The notes under the pieces were generated by a model. The model was given only the letters and a program-made list of their open reading frames with translations. It was not told the DNA's origin and searched no databases. 59,295 nucleotides of DNA from Paracoccaceae bacterium (GTDB lineage: Bacteria > Pseudomonadota > Alphaproteobacteria > Rhodobacterales > Rhodobacteraceae): contig JAHDIS010000020.1 in assembly GCA_020630695.1 (NCBI GenBank), positions 1 to 59,295 of the forward strand, in the 5' to 3' direction. The position numbers were made by a program, and so were the translations under genes. Below, one piece after another: positions 33,212 to 43,908 of this stretch. How positions within the stretch are numbered: the stretch's first letter is position 1; every line of letters starts with the position of its first letter.

Positions 33212-34405
33212 ATGGATCATGACATTGTAATTTCCGGTGGTGGCATTGCCGGGCTGACTGCGGCGACCGCCTTTGCCAATGCGGGCTTTGACGTGCTTTG
33301 CCTCGATCCCGCGCCCCCGGTGACGTCCCGGGACGCGCAAAATGCAGACCTTCGGTCAACTGCCTTCTTGCAGCCCGCTCAAAGGTTTCTGGAAGACACC
33401 GGTTTGTGGGCTCGTCTGGCAGAGCACGCTATGCCGTTGCAGGTCATGCGGATCGTGGATGCCGGCGGCGCCGAGCCTGAACCCCGTGTCACGCATGATT
33501 TCAATGCTTCCGACATCTCGGAACTGCCGTTTGGCTGGAACCTACCAAACTGGCTGCTGCGGCGCGAGCTGTCGGCCCACCTGGACACCTTACCGAATGT
33601 CACCTTTCGACCGGGCACCGGCACCACGAGCCTGTTCACGCGTGAGGCCGAGGCCCGCGTCGGTCTGAGTGATGGAACCCGTGTGAAAACCCAATTGTTG
33701 ATTGCCGCGGATGGGCGCAATTCGCCTATGCGCACTGCCGCTGGCATCGACGTAGCCACCACGCGGTTCGGACAAAAGGCAATGGCCTTTGCCGTGACCC
33801 ATCCAATTCCTCATGGCAATGTTTCAACCGAAATTCACCGTACCGGCGGGCCCTTCACTCTGGTCCCCCTACCCGACTTTGAGGGCCGTCCGTCCTCTGC
33901 CATTGTCTGGATGGAAGAAGGACCAAAGGCCGATGCACTCATGGCGCTGGAGCCGGAAGCCTTTGAAGCGGCAATGTCAGAACGGTCTTGCCATCTGTTC
34001 GGGCCTTTGTCGCTGGCATCCCGCCGCACACTTTGGCCAATCATTTCGCAAGAAGCGGAAAACCTGACAGGTCAACGTCTGGCGCTGGTGGCAGAAGCCG
34101 CGCATGTGGTGCCGCCCATTGGCGCGCAGGGCTTGAACATGTCGCTCAAGGATATCTCGACGCTTCTGGATCTGGCCACGGCCCGTCCCGAGGATCTGGG
34201 ATCACAATCCATGCTGGATCAGTATGCCCGCGCCCGGCGCACAGATATCCGCGCACGTGTCGCCGGAATAACTGCCCTGAACCGCATCTCCATGGTCAGC
34301 ACACCCACTCTGCGGGATCTACGCGCCAAGGGGTTGGACGCCCTTTACAGCGTCAAACCCCTGCGCAAGACGCTGATGCAGCTGGGTCTAGGCGCCCGCG
34401 GCTGA
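33212..34405 (+). CDS. UbiH/UbiF-type FAD-dependent hydroxylase
   Basis: A 397-residue class A flavoprotein monooxygenase. IVISGGGIAGLTAATAF is the FAD-binding Rossmann motif, the DG motif is LLIAADGRNSPMR, and EAAHVVPPIGAQGLNMSLKD is the second FAD site (with AEAAH in place of the GDAAH form). The UbiH/COQ6-like placement of GQGLN-type residues supports a ubiquinone-ring hydroxylase; which ring carbon it hydroxylates is not visible. It is convergent with the aminotransferase gene with a 10-base gap. Confidence 0.85.
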   Translation: MDHDIVISGGGIAGLTAATAFANAGFDVLCLDPAPPVTSRDAQNADLRSTAFLQPAQRFLEDTGLWARLAEHAMPLQVMRIVDAGGAEPEPRVTHDFNASDISELPFGWNLPNWLLRRELSAHLDTLPNVTFRPGTGTTSLFTREAEARVGLSDGTRVKTQLLIAADGRNSPMRTAAGIDVATTRFGQKAMAFAVTHPIPHGNVSTEIHRTGGPFTLVPLPDFEGRPSSAIVWMEEGPKADALMALEPEAFEAAMSERSCHLFGPLSLASRRTLWPIISQEAENLTGQRLALVAEAAHVVPPIGAQGLNMSLKDISTLLDLATARPEDLGSQSMLDQYARARRTDIRARVAGITALNRISMVSTPTLRDLRAKGLDALYSVKPLRKTLMQLGLGARG

Positions 34406-34415
34406 CAGCCGTTTC

Positions 34416-35543
34416 TCACAGAACCTGATCAGCAACCCGGCGCAAACGCTCGAGCGTACCGGCCACATCATAGAGCTTGTCCAAGCCGAACAAACCGATG
34501 CGGAAAGTCGCGAATTCCGGTGGCTCATCGCACTGCAATGGCACACCGGCAGCAATCTGCATCCCCTGCGCGGCAAAGGCCCGCCCGGACTGGATCTCTG
34601 GATCCGAGGTGTAGCTGACGACAACGCCCGGGGCACCAAACCCATCAGCCGCGACCGAGGTTATGCCCTTTTCGGCAAACATGGCGCGCACGCCATTGCC
34701 CAGTTCCCACTGCGCTTCCTTCAGTTTTTCAAAACCGAATTCGCGTGTTTCCAGCATTGTATCGCGGAACGCCCGTAGACCGTCTGTCGGCATGGTTGCA
34801 TGATAGGCATGCCCGCCGTGTTCATAGGCCTGCATGATCGCGTGCCATTTCTTCAGATCAACCGCAAAGCTGTCCGACGTGGTCTCTTCCATACGCGCCA
34901 ATGCACGTTCGGACAGCATGACCAAGCCAGCACAGGGTGTCGCGGACCAGCCCTTTTGTGGGGCCGAAATCAACACGTCGACACCTGTCGCTTTCATGTC
35001 GACCCATGCACAGCCAGACGCAATACAATCCAGCACCATGATCGCGCCGACCTGATGGGCCGCAGCAGCCATGCGCGTAATGTAGTCGTCCGGTAGAATG
35101 ATCCCGGCACTGGTTTCCACATGCGGGGCAAAGACAACATCGGGTTTGGTTTCAGCGATCTGCGCCTCAACTTCTTCGATAGATGTTGGCGCGAAAGGTG
35201 CCTGCGCTGCATTGCCGGTGCGGCGCGCTTTCAGAACTGTAGTTGATCCGGCGAAGCCGCCTGCCTCGAAAATCTGGCTCCAGCGGTAAGAAAACCAACC
35301 GTTGCGCACCACCAGAACATCGGCGCCTCTGCCAAACTGCCGTGCAACAGCTTCCATTCCATAGGTTCCGCCACCGGGCACCAGCGCGACGGCGTCGGCC
35401 GCATAGACTTCCTTGAGCATATCCGAAATGTCCCGCATCACCTGCTGGAACGCTGCGGACATGTGGTTCAGGGAACGATCGGTAAAGACGACCGAAAATT
35501 CTTCCATGCCATCGGGATCAATGGTTTCAAGCAATGCGGCCAT
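34416..35543 (-). CDS. class V aminotransferase (alanine-glyoxylate-like)
   Basis: A 375-residue PLP-dependent class V aminotransferase. VPGGGTYGMEAVARQF is the phosphate-binding helix region, IMVLDCIASGCAW holds the PLP aspartate, and SAPQKGWSATPCAGLVML carries the Schiff-base lysine. HATMPTDGLRAFRDTM matches family members that use alanine or serine donors. AAAGGAG lies six bases before the chosen ATG; a longer frame running to 35888 has no such site. Donor and acceptor are not certain. Confidence 0.85.
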   Translation of the reverse strand: MAALLETIDPDGMEEFSVVFTDRSLNHMSAAFQQVMRDISDMLKEVYAADAVALVPGGGTYGMEAVARQFGRGADVLVVRNGWFSYRWSQIFEAGGFAGSTTVLKARRTGNAAQAPFAPTSIEEVEAQIAETKPDVVFAPHVETSAGIILPDDYITRMAAAAHQVGAIMVLDCIASGCAWVDMKATGVDVLISAPQKGWSATPCAGLVMLSERALARMEETTSDSFAVDLKKWHAIMQAYEHGGHAYHATMPTDGLRAFRDTMLETREFGFEKLKEAQWELGNGVRAMFAEKGITSVAADGFGAPGVVVSYTSDPEIQSGRAFAAQGMQIAAGVPLQCDEPPEFATFRIGLFGLDKLYDVAGTLERLRRVADQVL

Positions 35544-35558
35544 GGGATGCTCCTTTCG

Positions 35559-35574
35559 CGCTGATGCGTCAGCG
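35559..35574 (-). promoter_or_regulatory. 16-bp inverted repeat in the aminotransferase leader
   Basis: CGCTGA-TGCG-TCAGCG is a perfect palindrome just upstream of the Shine-Dalgarno of the aminotransferase gene. It could be an operator or a leader hairpin; no regulator is assigned. Confidence 0.35.
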
Positions 35575-35792
35575 TTAACGGTTCGGCAGGAGAATGGCAA
35601 AATACCTTTTGCCGCATCGCCATTGGGCCATCGGTTTTCCCGTTGCAGTTTTGTAACCCACACCCACGGATTGTATTGCCTTATTGCATTGCAGCTTTTC
35701 AATTTTCGAAATCTGGCTACAAGTTGTTTAAAGTGTGAATAAAAACGGGCGCTCAGACCCGTCACAGAGGCAGCAGTAGGTCCGATAGGCAC

Positions 35793-36893
35793 ATGCCAAC
35801 GGAAACCCTTCTTTTGAACGGGTTCAGCATACTTAACGACCCCAATGTCAACACAAATGGCAGCGGTGGCGGTGAGTTGATGATCCACGACGGCAGCGCC
35901 GTCTTCGAGGATGACGACATTGTCGCCATCGTCGTCGACAACGTGGACGCCAATGGGGTTTTGACCAACGACTCGGTCGTCACGCAGATCATCGTCTACG
36001 ACAATGCCGCTGACTACTATAACAACACGCCACTCTATACCTATGACTACATAGGCTCTGGCGATGGAGTAGATATTCCCAATGGTCGCAGTGGCATGGG
36101 AGATCGATACCTCAACTTCGATGCCGATGATCTGGTTTCTGCGGATCCCGGTGCACCCGTTCTGGAAGAATTGGTCATGGTGGCCGGCGTCGATCTAGTT
36201 GACCTTGTCGAAGCAGGCGTTAATCCCATCGAATTCGATACCTTCGAGGATATCGACTACAACTCCGATGGAACCATCGATCCAAACGAGGAAAGCGACG
36301 GTTTTTTCTCGTCTGAACTCAATGACTGGATTCCGATTTGCTTTGCTCGGGGCACCTTGATCGAAACACCTGACGGCCCGCGCTTTATCGAAACCCTTCA
36401 GGTTGGCGACGCAGTCAATACACTCGACAATGGGCCACAGGAAATTCGCTGGATCGGATCAAAAAAGACATCGGGTCTCGGGAAACGCGCGCCCATTAGG
36501 ATCAAGGCCGGTGCCTTGGGCAATGTCCGTGATCTATGGGTGTCGCAAAACCACCGAATGCTGCTGCGTGGCGCACAGGCTGAATTGATGTTCGGACAAT
36601 CCGAAGTGCTGGTGGCCGCCAAACATCTGGTCAACGACAGCACCATCCGACCCGATCCCTGCCCCGAAATCGAATACCTGCATTTTTTGTTTGATGATCA
36701 CGAGATCGTCTTTGCAGAATGCTGCCCGGCTGAATCGCTGCTTTTAGGCGATCAGACCATGTGCAGCCTCGACGACACCGAGCAGGACGAAATCATTGCA
36801 TTGTTTCCAGAGCTCCAGTCCACTGATGACCCGGCACAGCCGGCACGGCTTAGCCTAAAGGCATATGAAGCTTACGCGCTTCAGGCATCCTGA
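35793..36893 (+). CDS. Hint-domain protein (Hedgehog/intein fold)
   Basis: 366 residues. The first 180 are acidic and beta-rich with GDGVD, DADD and DYNSDGTIDPNEE, an EF-hand-like loop near residue 155. The Hint domain begins at Cys183 in ICFARGTLIETPDGPRFIETLQVGDAV and continues with VSQNHRMLLRG and FDDHEIVFAE. This is the Hint_2 type common in alphaproteobacteria. There is no canonical C-terminal Asn-nucleophile splice junction, so splicing is unlikely; autocleavage after CFARG is possible. There is no N-terminal signal peptide, so any secretion would need an RTX-type system. The ribosome binding site is weak. Confidence 0.85.
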   Translation: MPTETLLLNGFSILNDPNVNTNGSGGGELMIHDGSAVFEDDDIVAIVVDNVDANGVLTNDSVVTQIIVYDNAADYYNNTPLYTYDYIGSGDGVDIPNGRSGMGDRYLNFDADDLVSADPGAPVLEELVMVAGVDLVDLVEAGVNPIEFDTFEDIDYNSDGTIDPNEESDGFFSSELNDWIPICFARGTLIETPDGPRFIETLQVGDAVNTLDNGPQEIRWIGSKKTSGLGKRAPIRIKAGALGNVRDLWVSQNHRMLLRGAQAELMFGQSEVLVAAKHLVNDSTIRPDPCPEIEYLHFLFDDHEIVFAECCPAESLLLGDQTMCSLDDTEQDEIIALFPELQSTDDPAQPARLSLKAYEAYALQAS

Positions 36894-36910
36894 AGCGCGT
36901 CGTTTCTTTG

Positions 36911-37365
36911 CTAGCCCAGAGGTCCGGGCCGACGCTCTTCGGACAGCAGGACATTGGCCTCCACATTCCCGACCCCGGGCAACGTCATAACCCGGCGGCG
37001 CAAGACACGCTCAAAATCAGGAATGTCACGCGCAACAACGCGCAAGCGATAGTCATAAAGCCCCAGAACATGCTCCACAGTCTGCACTTCCGGAATGGCC
37101 GTGACTGCCCGCTCGAAGTCCTCCAGGCTTACACGGCCCTTGGTCGCGAGCTTGACACCCAAAAAGACGGTAACACCAAAGCCAAGCGCCTGAGCATCCA
37201 CATCCAACCGAGCGCCGCGAAACACCCCTGCTTCACGCAACCGTTTGATCCGCCGCCAGCAGGCAGGCTGAGACAGGCCAAGCGCCCGTCCAAGAGCACC
37301 TGCGCTGGCCGTGGCATCCTTGGCCAGCGCCCGGATCAGCGCGCGGTCGGTCTCGTCGAGTGCAA

Positions 37366-37369
<4 letters not shown>
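36911..37369 (-). CDS. Lrp/AsnC family regulator (second of tandem pair)
   Basis: A 152-residue Lrp-type protein. The helix-turn-helix is ASAGALGRALGLSQPACWRRIKRLREAGV and the RAM domain includes FLGVKLATKGRVSLEDFERAVTAIPEVQTVEHVLGLYDYRLRVVA. Its start overlaps the stop of the other Lrp gene by four bases (ATGA). Tandem Lrp pairs commonly form hetero-oligomers, which is inference here. Confidence 0.9.
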
Positions 37370-38980
<1,611 letters not shown>

Positions 38981-39421
38981 TCAGCGCTGCCATCGGCACA
39001 CAAAAAAGCTTGGGCGGCGACACAGACCGCCGCCCGGCACCACAACTCCATCGTCAGCTGTCACAAGCATCCGCATTGAACGGGACGGTGGGCGGGGCGA
39101 TGTTCCGGGCCAGCCCGGAACGAGCGGCGCACGGCGTCCTGTGCTTCAAAAGCTGTCCTTGAGCTGGAAAACACACAGGGCCAGCAAGGCGATCAAGACT
39201 ATAATCGTCAGATAAAACATGAACTTTCCACTCCTCGTCGTGATGTCTCCGGGCAGATTAAACAGGTCCCGCAACAACGCGACAGCCCCAAGCCGGTCTT
39301 GGCGACGGATCGCGCGGTTGATTGCTCATTTTTTGTGCAAAGACTATTGATGCGCGGCCTCTTATCCGAGGTTACCACCTGACAGCAGACGAAATCTGAC
39401 CTCTAAAGGCGAACACCAAAA
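38981..39421. other. 441-base interval downstream of ilvC
   Basis: Two hairpins are visible. One has arms GGGCGGCG (39012-39019) and CGCCGCCC (39028-39035) and may end ilvC transcription, but without a T-run. The other, GTTCCGGGC-CA-GCCCGGAAC, is at 39102-39121. A 24-codon frame with a Shine-Dalgarno lies on the minus strand at 39146-39220. I see nothing else convincing in the interval. Confidence 0.6.
39146..39220 (-). CDS. 24-residue single-pass membrane microprotein candidate
   Basis: A short open frame encodes MFYLTIIVLIALLALCVFQL plus KDSF, a nearly pure membrane helix with a charged C-terminal end. A GAGGAG motif lies ten bases before the ATG. There is no neighbour within 160 bases on either side, and it is not in any larger frame that I can justify. 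A single-helix regulatory microprotein is plausible. Chance cannot be excluded for so short a frame. Confidence 0.45.
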   Translation of the reverse strand: MFYLTIIVLIALLALCVFQLKDSF

Positions 39422-40348
39422 ATGACAGAAGCGCCTGAAATCACGTCGAAAAGCTGGATAATGGTTGGAACGCTCGGTCTGATATGGGGGGCAACCTTCA
39501 TGCTGATCGAAATCGCGTTGCAGGGGATTACGCCATTCTGGCTGGCGGCGGGTCGGATCGGCTTTGCCACCTTATTGACCGTTGCGATCTGGCTTGCACG
39601 GGGCGGCCATTTTTTTCTATCCGCCGAGCGCCCCTGGACACCGGTGCTGACGGTCGGCGTGCTGAGCACCGCCATTCCCTTCATGCTGCTCAGCTGGGGA
39701 CAGCAATACGTCACCTCGGGTTTCGCAGGCGTTTCCATGGCCGCTGTGGCGCTGATGGTCCTGCCACTCGCACATTTTCTGGTGCCTGGAGAACGCATGC
39801 ACATGCGCCGGATTGTTGGCTTTGTGATCGGATTCGTCGGCATCATCATTCTGATTGGCGGGCAAGCCTTTGAGACTACGGGGGCCTCTTTGGAATGGCT
39901 TGGTCGGCTGGCCTGTCTGGCCGCAGCCGCGTGCTATGCCATGAGTTCGGTTTCCATGCGCCGTCTGCCACCCGTCGATCCAATCGGTCTGGCTGCTGTC
40001 CCGCTGGTTTTTGGCTCGGCGCTGGTCATTCCGATCGCCTGGATTGTCGAAGGCCCGCCCCCACTGCCTGAGCCTTGGATACTGGGCATCATCGCTTTGC
40101 TTGGCCTCGTTCCCACTGCAGGTGCAAACCTCTTGCGGGTCCTCGTGATCCGCACTGCGGGCCCAGTGTTCTTGAGTCTCGTAAACTATCAGGTGCCGCT
40201 TTGGTCCGTGATCTTTGGCGCGCTGCTGCTCTCCGAACCCATCGGCTGGTCACTGCCCGCCGCGCTCGTTCTGATCCTCGCCGGTGTCGCGCTCAGCCAA
40301 TGGGGCGCACTGAAACGGCTCTTTGGTGCGCAAACCGAGCGCCGCTGA
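39422..40348 (+). CDS. DMT/EamA family transporter
   Basis: A 308-residue protein with ten predicted helices in two EamA repeats. GLIWGATFMLIEIALQGITPFWLAAGRIGFATL opens the first repeat and CYAMSSVSMRRLPP opens the second; TAGPVFLSLVNYQVPLWSVIFGALLLSEPI is the EamA C-terminal signature. The family exports small metabolites, amino acids or drugs; the substrate is unknown. Confidence 0.9.
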   Translation: MTEAPEITSKSWIMVGTLGLIWGATFMLIEIALQGITPFWLAAGRIGFATLLTVAIWLARGGHFFLSAERPWTPVLTVGVLSTAIPFMLLSWGQQYVTSGFAGVSMAAVALMVLPLAHFLVPGERMHMRRIVGFVIGFVGIIILIGGQAFETTGASLEWLGRLACLAAAACYAMSSVSMRRLPPVDPIGLAAVPLVFGSALVIPIAWIVEGPPPLPEPWILGIIALLGLVPTAGANLLRVLVIRTAGPVFLSLVNYQVPLWSVIFGALLLSEPIGWSLPAALVLILAGVALSQWGALKRLFGAQTERR

Positions 40349-40410
40349 GCGTCCGGTGTTTTCGAACACAATGCTTCTCTGACTTTTCAGAATCCGACTT
40401 TCGAAAAACA

Positions 40411-40438
40411 AGGGCCGGGCACTTTTGCACCCGGCCCT
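40411..40438. terminator. bidirectional terminator between convergent genes
   Basis: AGGGCCGGG (40411-40419) and CCCGGCCCT (40430-40438) form a nine-base stem. On the minus strand it is followed by TTGTTTTT, so it should end transcription of the pseudo-trypsin gene. It also faces the transporter gene on the plus strand, but without a T-run on that side. Confidence 0.65.
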
Positions 40439-40479
40439 CAATCTGTCACGGCCATAGACCCAGCCAGCGGTGCCGACCG

Positions 40480-42261
40480 CTATTCCCAGCAACTCACCAG
40501 AACGGTTGTGTCTGTTGCAAGAGCGGTCAGATCCTCAGGGTCGATGACCCCCGCTGCGCCCCGCGCGATCACCTGAACGCCCGCGCTCCGCAAGAAGCCC
40601 AGAATGGCATCGTTATTCGCAGCAAAGCTCACATCATCCGGCAAACGCCGACTTCCCGCCTTCTCGCGCGGCAGCAGCATTCCCAGAACGGTTCCGCCCG
40701 CATCGAAAACCGGGCCGCCCACATCACCGGGCAGCGCGCTCAACGCCAGACGCTTCAGACCTTCTTCGCCGCCCAAACCTTTGAGGTCCTGCAACGACCC
40801 ATAGGTCAAAGACGGCGCACGCAGCACGCCCCCAAAGCTATAGCCTGCAACAGCCACTTCGGATTGCAGACGCGGAGTATCGGCCTGAAACTGCACCACG
40901 CGTCGCGGTGCAATTGGATCTTTGGGCGCCAGCAACGCCAGGCCCAGCGCGTCGTCCACAGACGTCACCGATGCTTCGAATGTGCCGTCCAATGTCACCC
41001 GTGAACATCCTTGAATGCCAGCCGCCGATGTCAGAACCGTGCCTGCATTGTCCACGAAAAAGCCCGATGCCGTCACCTTCGGTGTGCGGATCTTCAAGCC
41101 TGACACCAGATCAACGCTCTGACCATCATCCGTGATCGCCGCCGGGTCCAAAACGCCTTCGATGCGTTCAAAGCTCTTTTGCATCAGCCCCAGCACGCGG
41201 GTGCGGCGCTCTTCATCCCCTGCTGGCCAAATCAGGGAAAACCCTTTGATTTCGCCATCGCGCAGAGTCACCTCGGTGTGGGACACGATCCGATTGTTTG
41301 CACCGGTCAGCAAAAAGCCATCACGGCGGCGTTCGCGCTCACCTTCCAGAGGGACAATTTCAAGTGTCTGCATGATTTCATAAAGACCGCTCATGGTGCC
41401 GCGGTCCCCTTGCTGGGAAATCAGCAGAACACGCGCCTGCAAGTCACCTTTGGGGGTCAGCAAGGCAAAGGGTGCCTCGTAGCGGTCAAAGCTGACGACG
41501 CCCAAAGGCAGCTGCATGGCGATACCGACCCGCGGGTCAGCGTAGGCGGCCATGCCCATGCCATCGAGAACGGAATTGTATTGCTGCATCAGAACCGCAC
41601 GCTGCCGGGTGGTCAAAACGCCAGTCGTTTCAAACCCGTTCTCTCCTTGCCACGCGGCCATGGAATTACGGGTGCCACGGCCAAAGGCGCCATCAATCGC
41701 GGCGGTGTAGAAACCTGCCCACTTCAAAGCGACTTGCAGTTCCTTGCGCTCATCGCGAGTCAACTGACGCTCAGAGGCGCGGGCCTGACGGGGCGTTTCA
41801 TCCGGCTCTTCGACCTGCACGGGTTCTGCGACGGTTTCCTCGGGCGCGGCGTCAACCGGCGCCTCGGGTGCTTGCTCTGCTGTTACGGTCGGCGCCTGCA
41901 CTGGCGCGGTCAGGCCGCCGGGCGAAATGACCTGCGCCCCAACAGGCCAGAACTGCTGACCATAGCTGGATGGAAAGGCGATGTAGCTGTCGGCGGGAAT
42001 CCGGCCCGCGCGGCGCAATTCGTTCAAAAGGCGCTCGGCTTCGGCGCGGCCGTAGGGGCCCAACGCCACACCATACCAGCCACCGCCCAGCGAAAAGCCG
42101 TTGATGTCATCAACCACACCGGTGAAATTGCGCACGCTTTGTTGCGCGCTGGCAAGACTGGTGCGGGCTTCGATCTGAATAAAGACCGTGTCATCCTGAG
42201 CACGTGCCGTGGTAACAAGCAGACCCAATGCTGCAACAAGAGCGAAAAATAGCGTTTTCAT
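40480..42261 (-). CDS. secreted SPOR-like / peptidoglycan-binding / pseudo-trypsin protein
   Basis: 593 residues. The signal peptide is MKTLFFALVAALGLLVTTARA. The next about 85 residues resemble a SPOR domain (FIQIEARTSLASAQQSVR... GWYGVALGPYGRAEAERLLNEL), a PG_binding_1 domain follows (TRDERKELQVALKWAGFYTAAIDG... RGTRNSMAAWQ), and the C-terminal half has a trypsin fold. None of the triad residues are visible. TSAAGIQGC replaces the His motif (near residue 412), LGLALL replaces DLALL (near 437), and PGDVGGPV replaces PGNSGGPV (near 511). The protein probably sits at the cell wall and is not an active protease. Confidence 0.85.
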   Translation of the reverse strand: MKTLFFALVAALGLLVTTARAQDDTVFIQIEARTSLASAQQSVRNFTGVVDDINGFSLGGGWYGVALGPYGRAEAERLLNELRRAGRIPADSYIAFPSSYGQQFWPVGAQVISPGGLTAPVQAPTVTAEQAPEAPVDAAPEETVAEPVQVEEPDETPRQARASERQLTRDERKELQVALKWAGFYTAAIDGAFGRGTRNSMAAWQGENGFETTGVLTTRQRAVLMQQYNSVLDGMGMAAYADPRVGIAMQLPLGVVSFDRYEAPFALLTPKGDLQARVLLISQQGDRGTMSGLYEIMQTLEIVPLEGERERRRDGFLLTGANNRIVSHTEVTLRDGEIKGFSLIWPAGDEERRTRVLGLMQKSFERIEGVLDPAAITDDGQSVDLVSGLKIRTPKVTASGFFVDNAGTVLTSAAGIQGCSRVTLDGTFEASVTSVDDALGLALLAPKDPIAPRRVVQFQADTPRLQSEVAVAGYSFGGVLRAPSLTYGSLQDLKGLGGEEGLKRLALSALPGDVGGPVFDAGGTVLGMLLPREKAGSRRLPDDVSFAANNDAILGFLRSAGVQVIARGAAGVIDPEDLTALATDTTVLVSCWE

Positions 42262-42454
42262 TCGGGTAATCGGCCTCGAATCCAAGGTTGTTTCGTTATC
42301 AGGCGGCATTGTTAACAGATGCGCGGCCAGAGGCGAGACAAAATATCCCAGCCCTGAACCCTGCCCTTGCGGGCCTTCGCGGCATTGACCCGACCGTCTG
42401 GCACACATAACAGAGGCCCAAAGCCGAACCGGACCCGAACTGGGAAGTAATGCC

Positions 42455-43384
42455 ATGGCCGCAAGCATCGATAAACCCACCTGTTTTCAGGACATCATCC
42501 TGCGCCTGCAGGCCTATTGGGCCTCCAAAGGGTGCACAATCCTGCAGCCTTACGACATGGAAGTCGGCGCCGGCACGTTCCATCCGGCCACGACTCTGCG
42601 GGCCTTGGGCTCGACACCTTGGGCAGCTGCATACGTACAGCCTTCGCGGCGCCCCACGGATGGACGGTATGGCGACAGCCCGAACCGCTGGCAGCACTAC
42701 TACCAGTTTCAGGTCATCATCAAACCCAGCCCGCCAGACCTGCAAGCCCTTTACCTCGGCAGCCTCGAAGCCATCGGCATTGATGCGTCGATGCATGACA
42801 TCCGCTTTGTCGAAGATGACTGGGAAAGCCCTACACTGGGCGCCTGGGGTTTGGGTTGGGAAGTGTGGTGTGACGGGATGGAAGTGTCCCAGTTCACGTA
42901 TTTCCAACAGGTTGGCGGCCATGACTGCAACCCCGTCTCGGGCGAGCTGACCTACGGGCTGGAACGACTGGCGATGTATGTTCTGGGTTTTGACGATGGC
43001 AATGCCATGCCTTTCAACAGCCCCGACGCACCTATTCCGCTGACATATGGCGACGTCTTCCGCGAAGCTGAGGCACAGTATGCCCGGTGGAACTTTGACG
43101 TGGCCGACACTGATATCTTGTTGCAGCATTTCAAAGACGCCGAGGCCGAATGCGCCCGCATTCTTGAACAGCCTGCAGATGACCCCAAAACCGGACGTCG
43201 CATTGTCATGGCGCAGCCGGCCTATGACCAGTGTATCAAGGCCAGCCACATCTTTAACCTGTTGGACGCGCGCGGTGTCATTTCGGTTACGGAGCGGCAG
43301 GCCTATATCGGCCGCGTTCGCACACTCGCCAAGATGTGCGCAGATGCATTTGTGCAAACCGAAGCCGGGGGATACGTCGCGTGA
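42455..43384 (+). CDS. glyQ: glycyl-tRNA synthetase alpha subunit
   Basis: A 309-residue GlyQ of the alpha2-beta2 type. [36 protein letters not shown], the class II motif 2 region [26 protein letters not shown], and the [15 protein letters not shown] motif 3 region are diagnostic. It catalyses glycine activation. The stop overlaps the GTG start of the DUF6446 gene (GTGA), so the three genes glyQ, DUF6446 and glyS are one unit. Confidence 0.97.
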   Translation: MAASIDKPTCFQDIILRLQAYWASKGCTILQPYDMEVGAGTFHPATTLRALGSTPWAAAYVQPSRRPTDGRYGDSPNRWQHYYQFQVIIKPSPPDLQALYLGSLEAIGIDASMHDIRFVEDDWESPTLGAWGLGWEVWCDGMEVSQFTYFQQVGGHDCNPVSGELTYGLERLAMYVLGFDDGNAMPFNSPDAPIPLTYGDVFREAEAQYARWNFDVADTDILLQHFKDAEAECARILEQPADDPKTGRRIVMAQPAYDQCIKASHIFNLLDARGVISVTERQAYIGRVRTLAKMCADAFVQTEAGGYVA

Positions 43385-43908
43385 CGGGAAAAATTTTGGC
43401 CATGGTAACTTTGCTCAGTTCTCTCGCAGCCGGGATCGGCATCTACTACCTGCAGGTCTATGCGTTCTACGAAGAGATCCCCGCCTCAGGACATGGCGAT
43501 GTGCAACTGACCAACATCGTCACTGGCGCGCCTGAACCGGTGCTGGCCGATGACTTTCAGGCGATCGACGCTGACAGCTCACCAATCCGGTATCGGGCCT
43601 GCTTTACCACCAGCATGTCGATCCCGATGCTGACGGAAACCTATGAGCCCTATGAGGGCGCAGCGCCCCGCAACGCGCCGGGCTGGTTCGAATGCTTCGA
43701 CGCAGAAGCGCTGGGGGCAGAAATCGAGGCCGGAACAGCGCTGGTCTTTACCGGACAGCGCAATCTGGAGTTCGGCATTGATCGCGTTGTTGCGATCACG
43801 AACGATGGTCGTGGCTATGTCTGGCACGAAATCAACGAATGCGGCGACAAGGCCTATGATGGCTCGCCGCTGGGTGAGGATTGCCCATCCCGAGACGAGG
43901 AAAGCTGA
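43381..43908 (+). CDS. DUF6446-like membrane-anchored protein within glyQ-glyS
   Basis: 175 residues starting at GTG, which overlaps the glyQ stop by four bases. The N-terminal helix ([26 protein letters not shown]) is followed by a soluble domain with [41 protein letters not shown] and [22 protein letters not shown], which has four cysteines that could form disulphides. The family (DUF6446) is found between glyQ and glyS in rhodobacters; the function is unknown. The stop and the glyS ATG overlap by one base (TGATG). Confidence 0.8.
   Translation: MTGKILAMVTLLSSLAAGIGIYYLQVYAFYEEIPASGHGDVQLTNIVTGAPEPVLADDFQAIDADSSPIRYRACFTTSMSIPMLTETYEPYEGAAPRNAPGWFECFDAEALGAEIEAGTALVFTGQRNLEFGIDRVVAITNDGRGYVWHEINECGDKAYDGSPLGEDCPSRDEES

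Noticed and set aside
39102-39121. GTTCCGGGC-CA-GCCCGGAAC hairpin as a terminator
   Set aside because: It has strong arms but no T-run on either strand, and it is 120 bases from the ilvC stop. I list it only as a feature of the interval.
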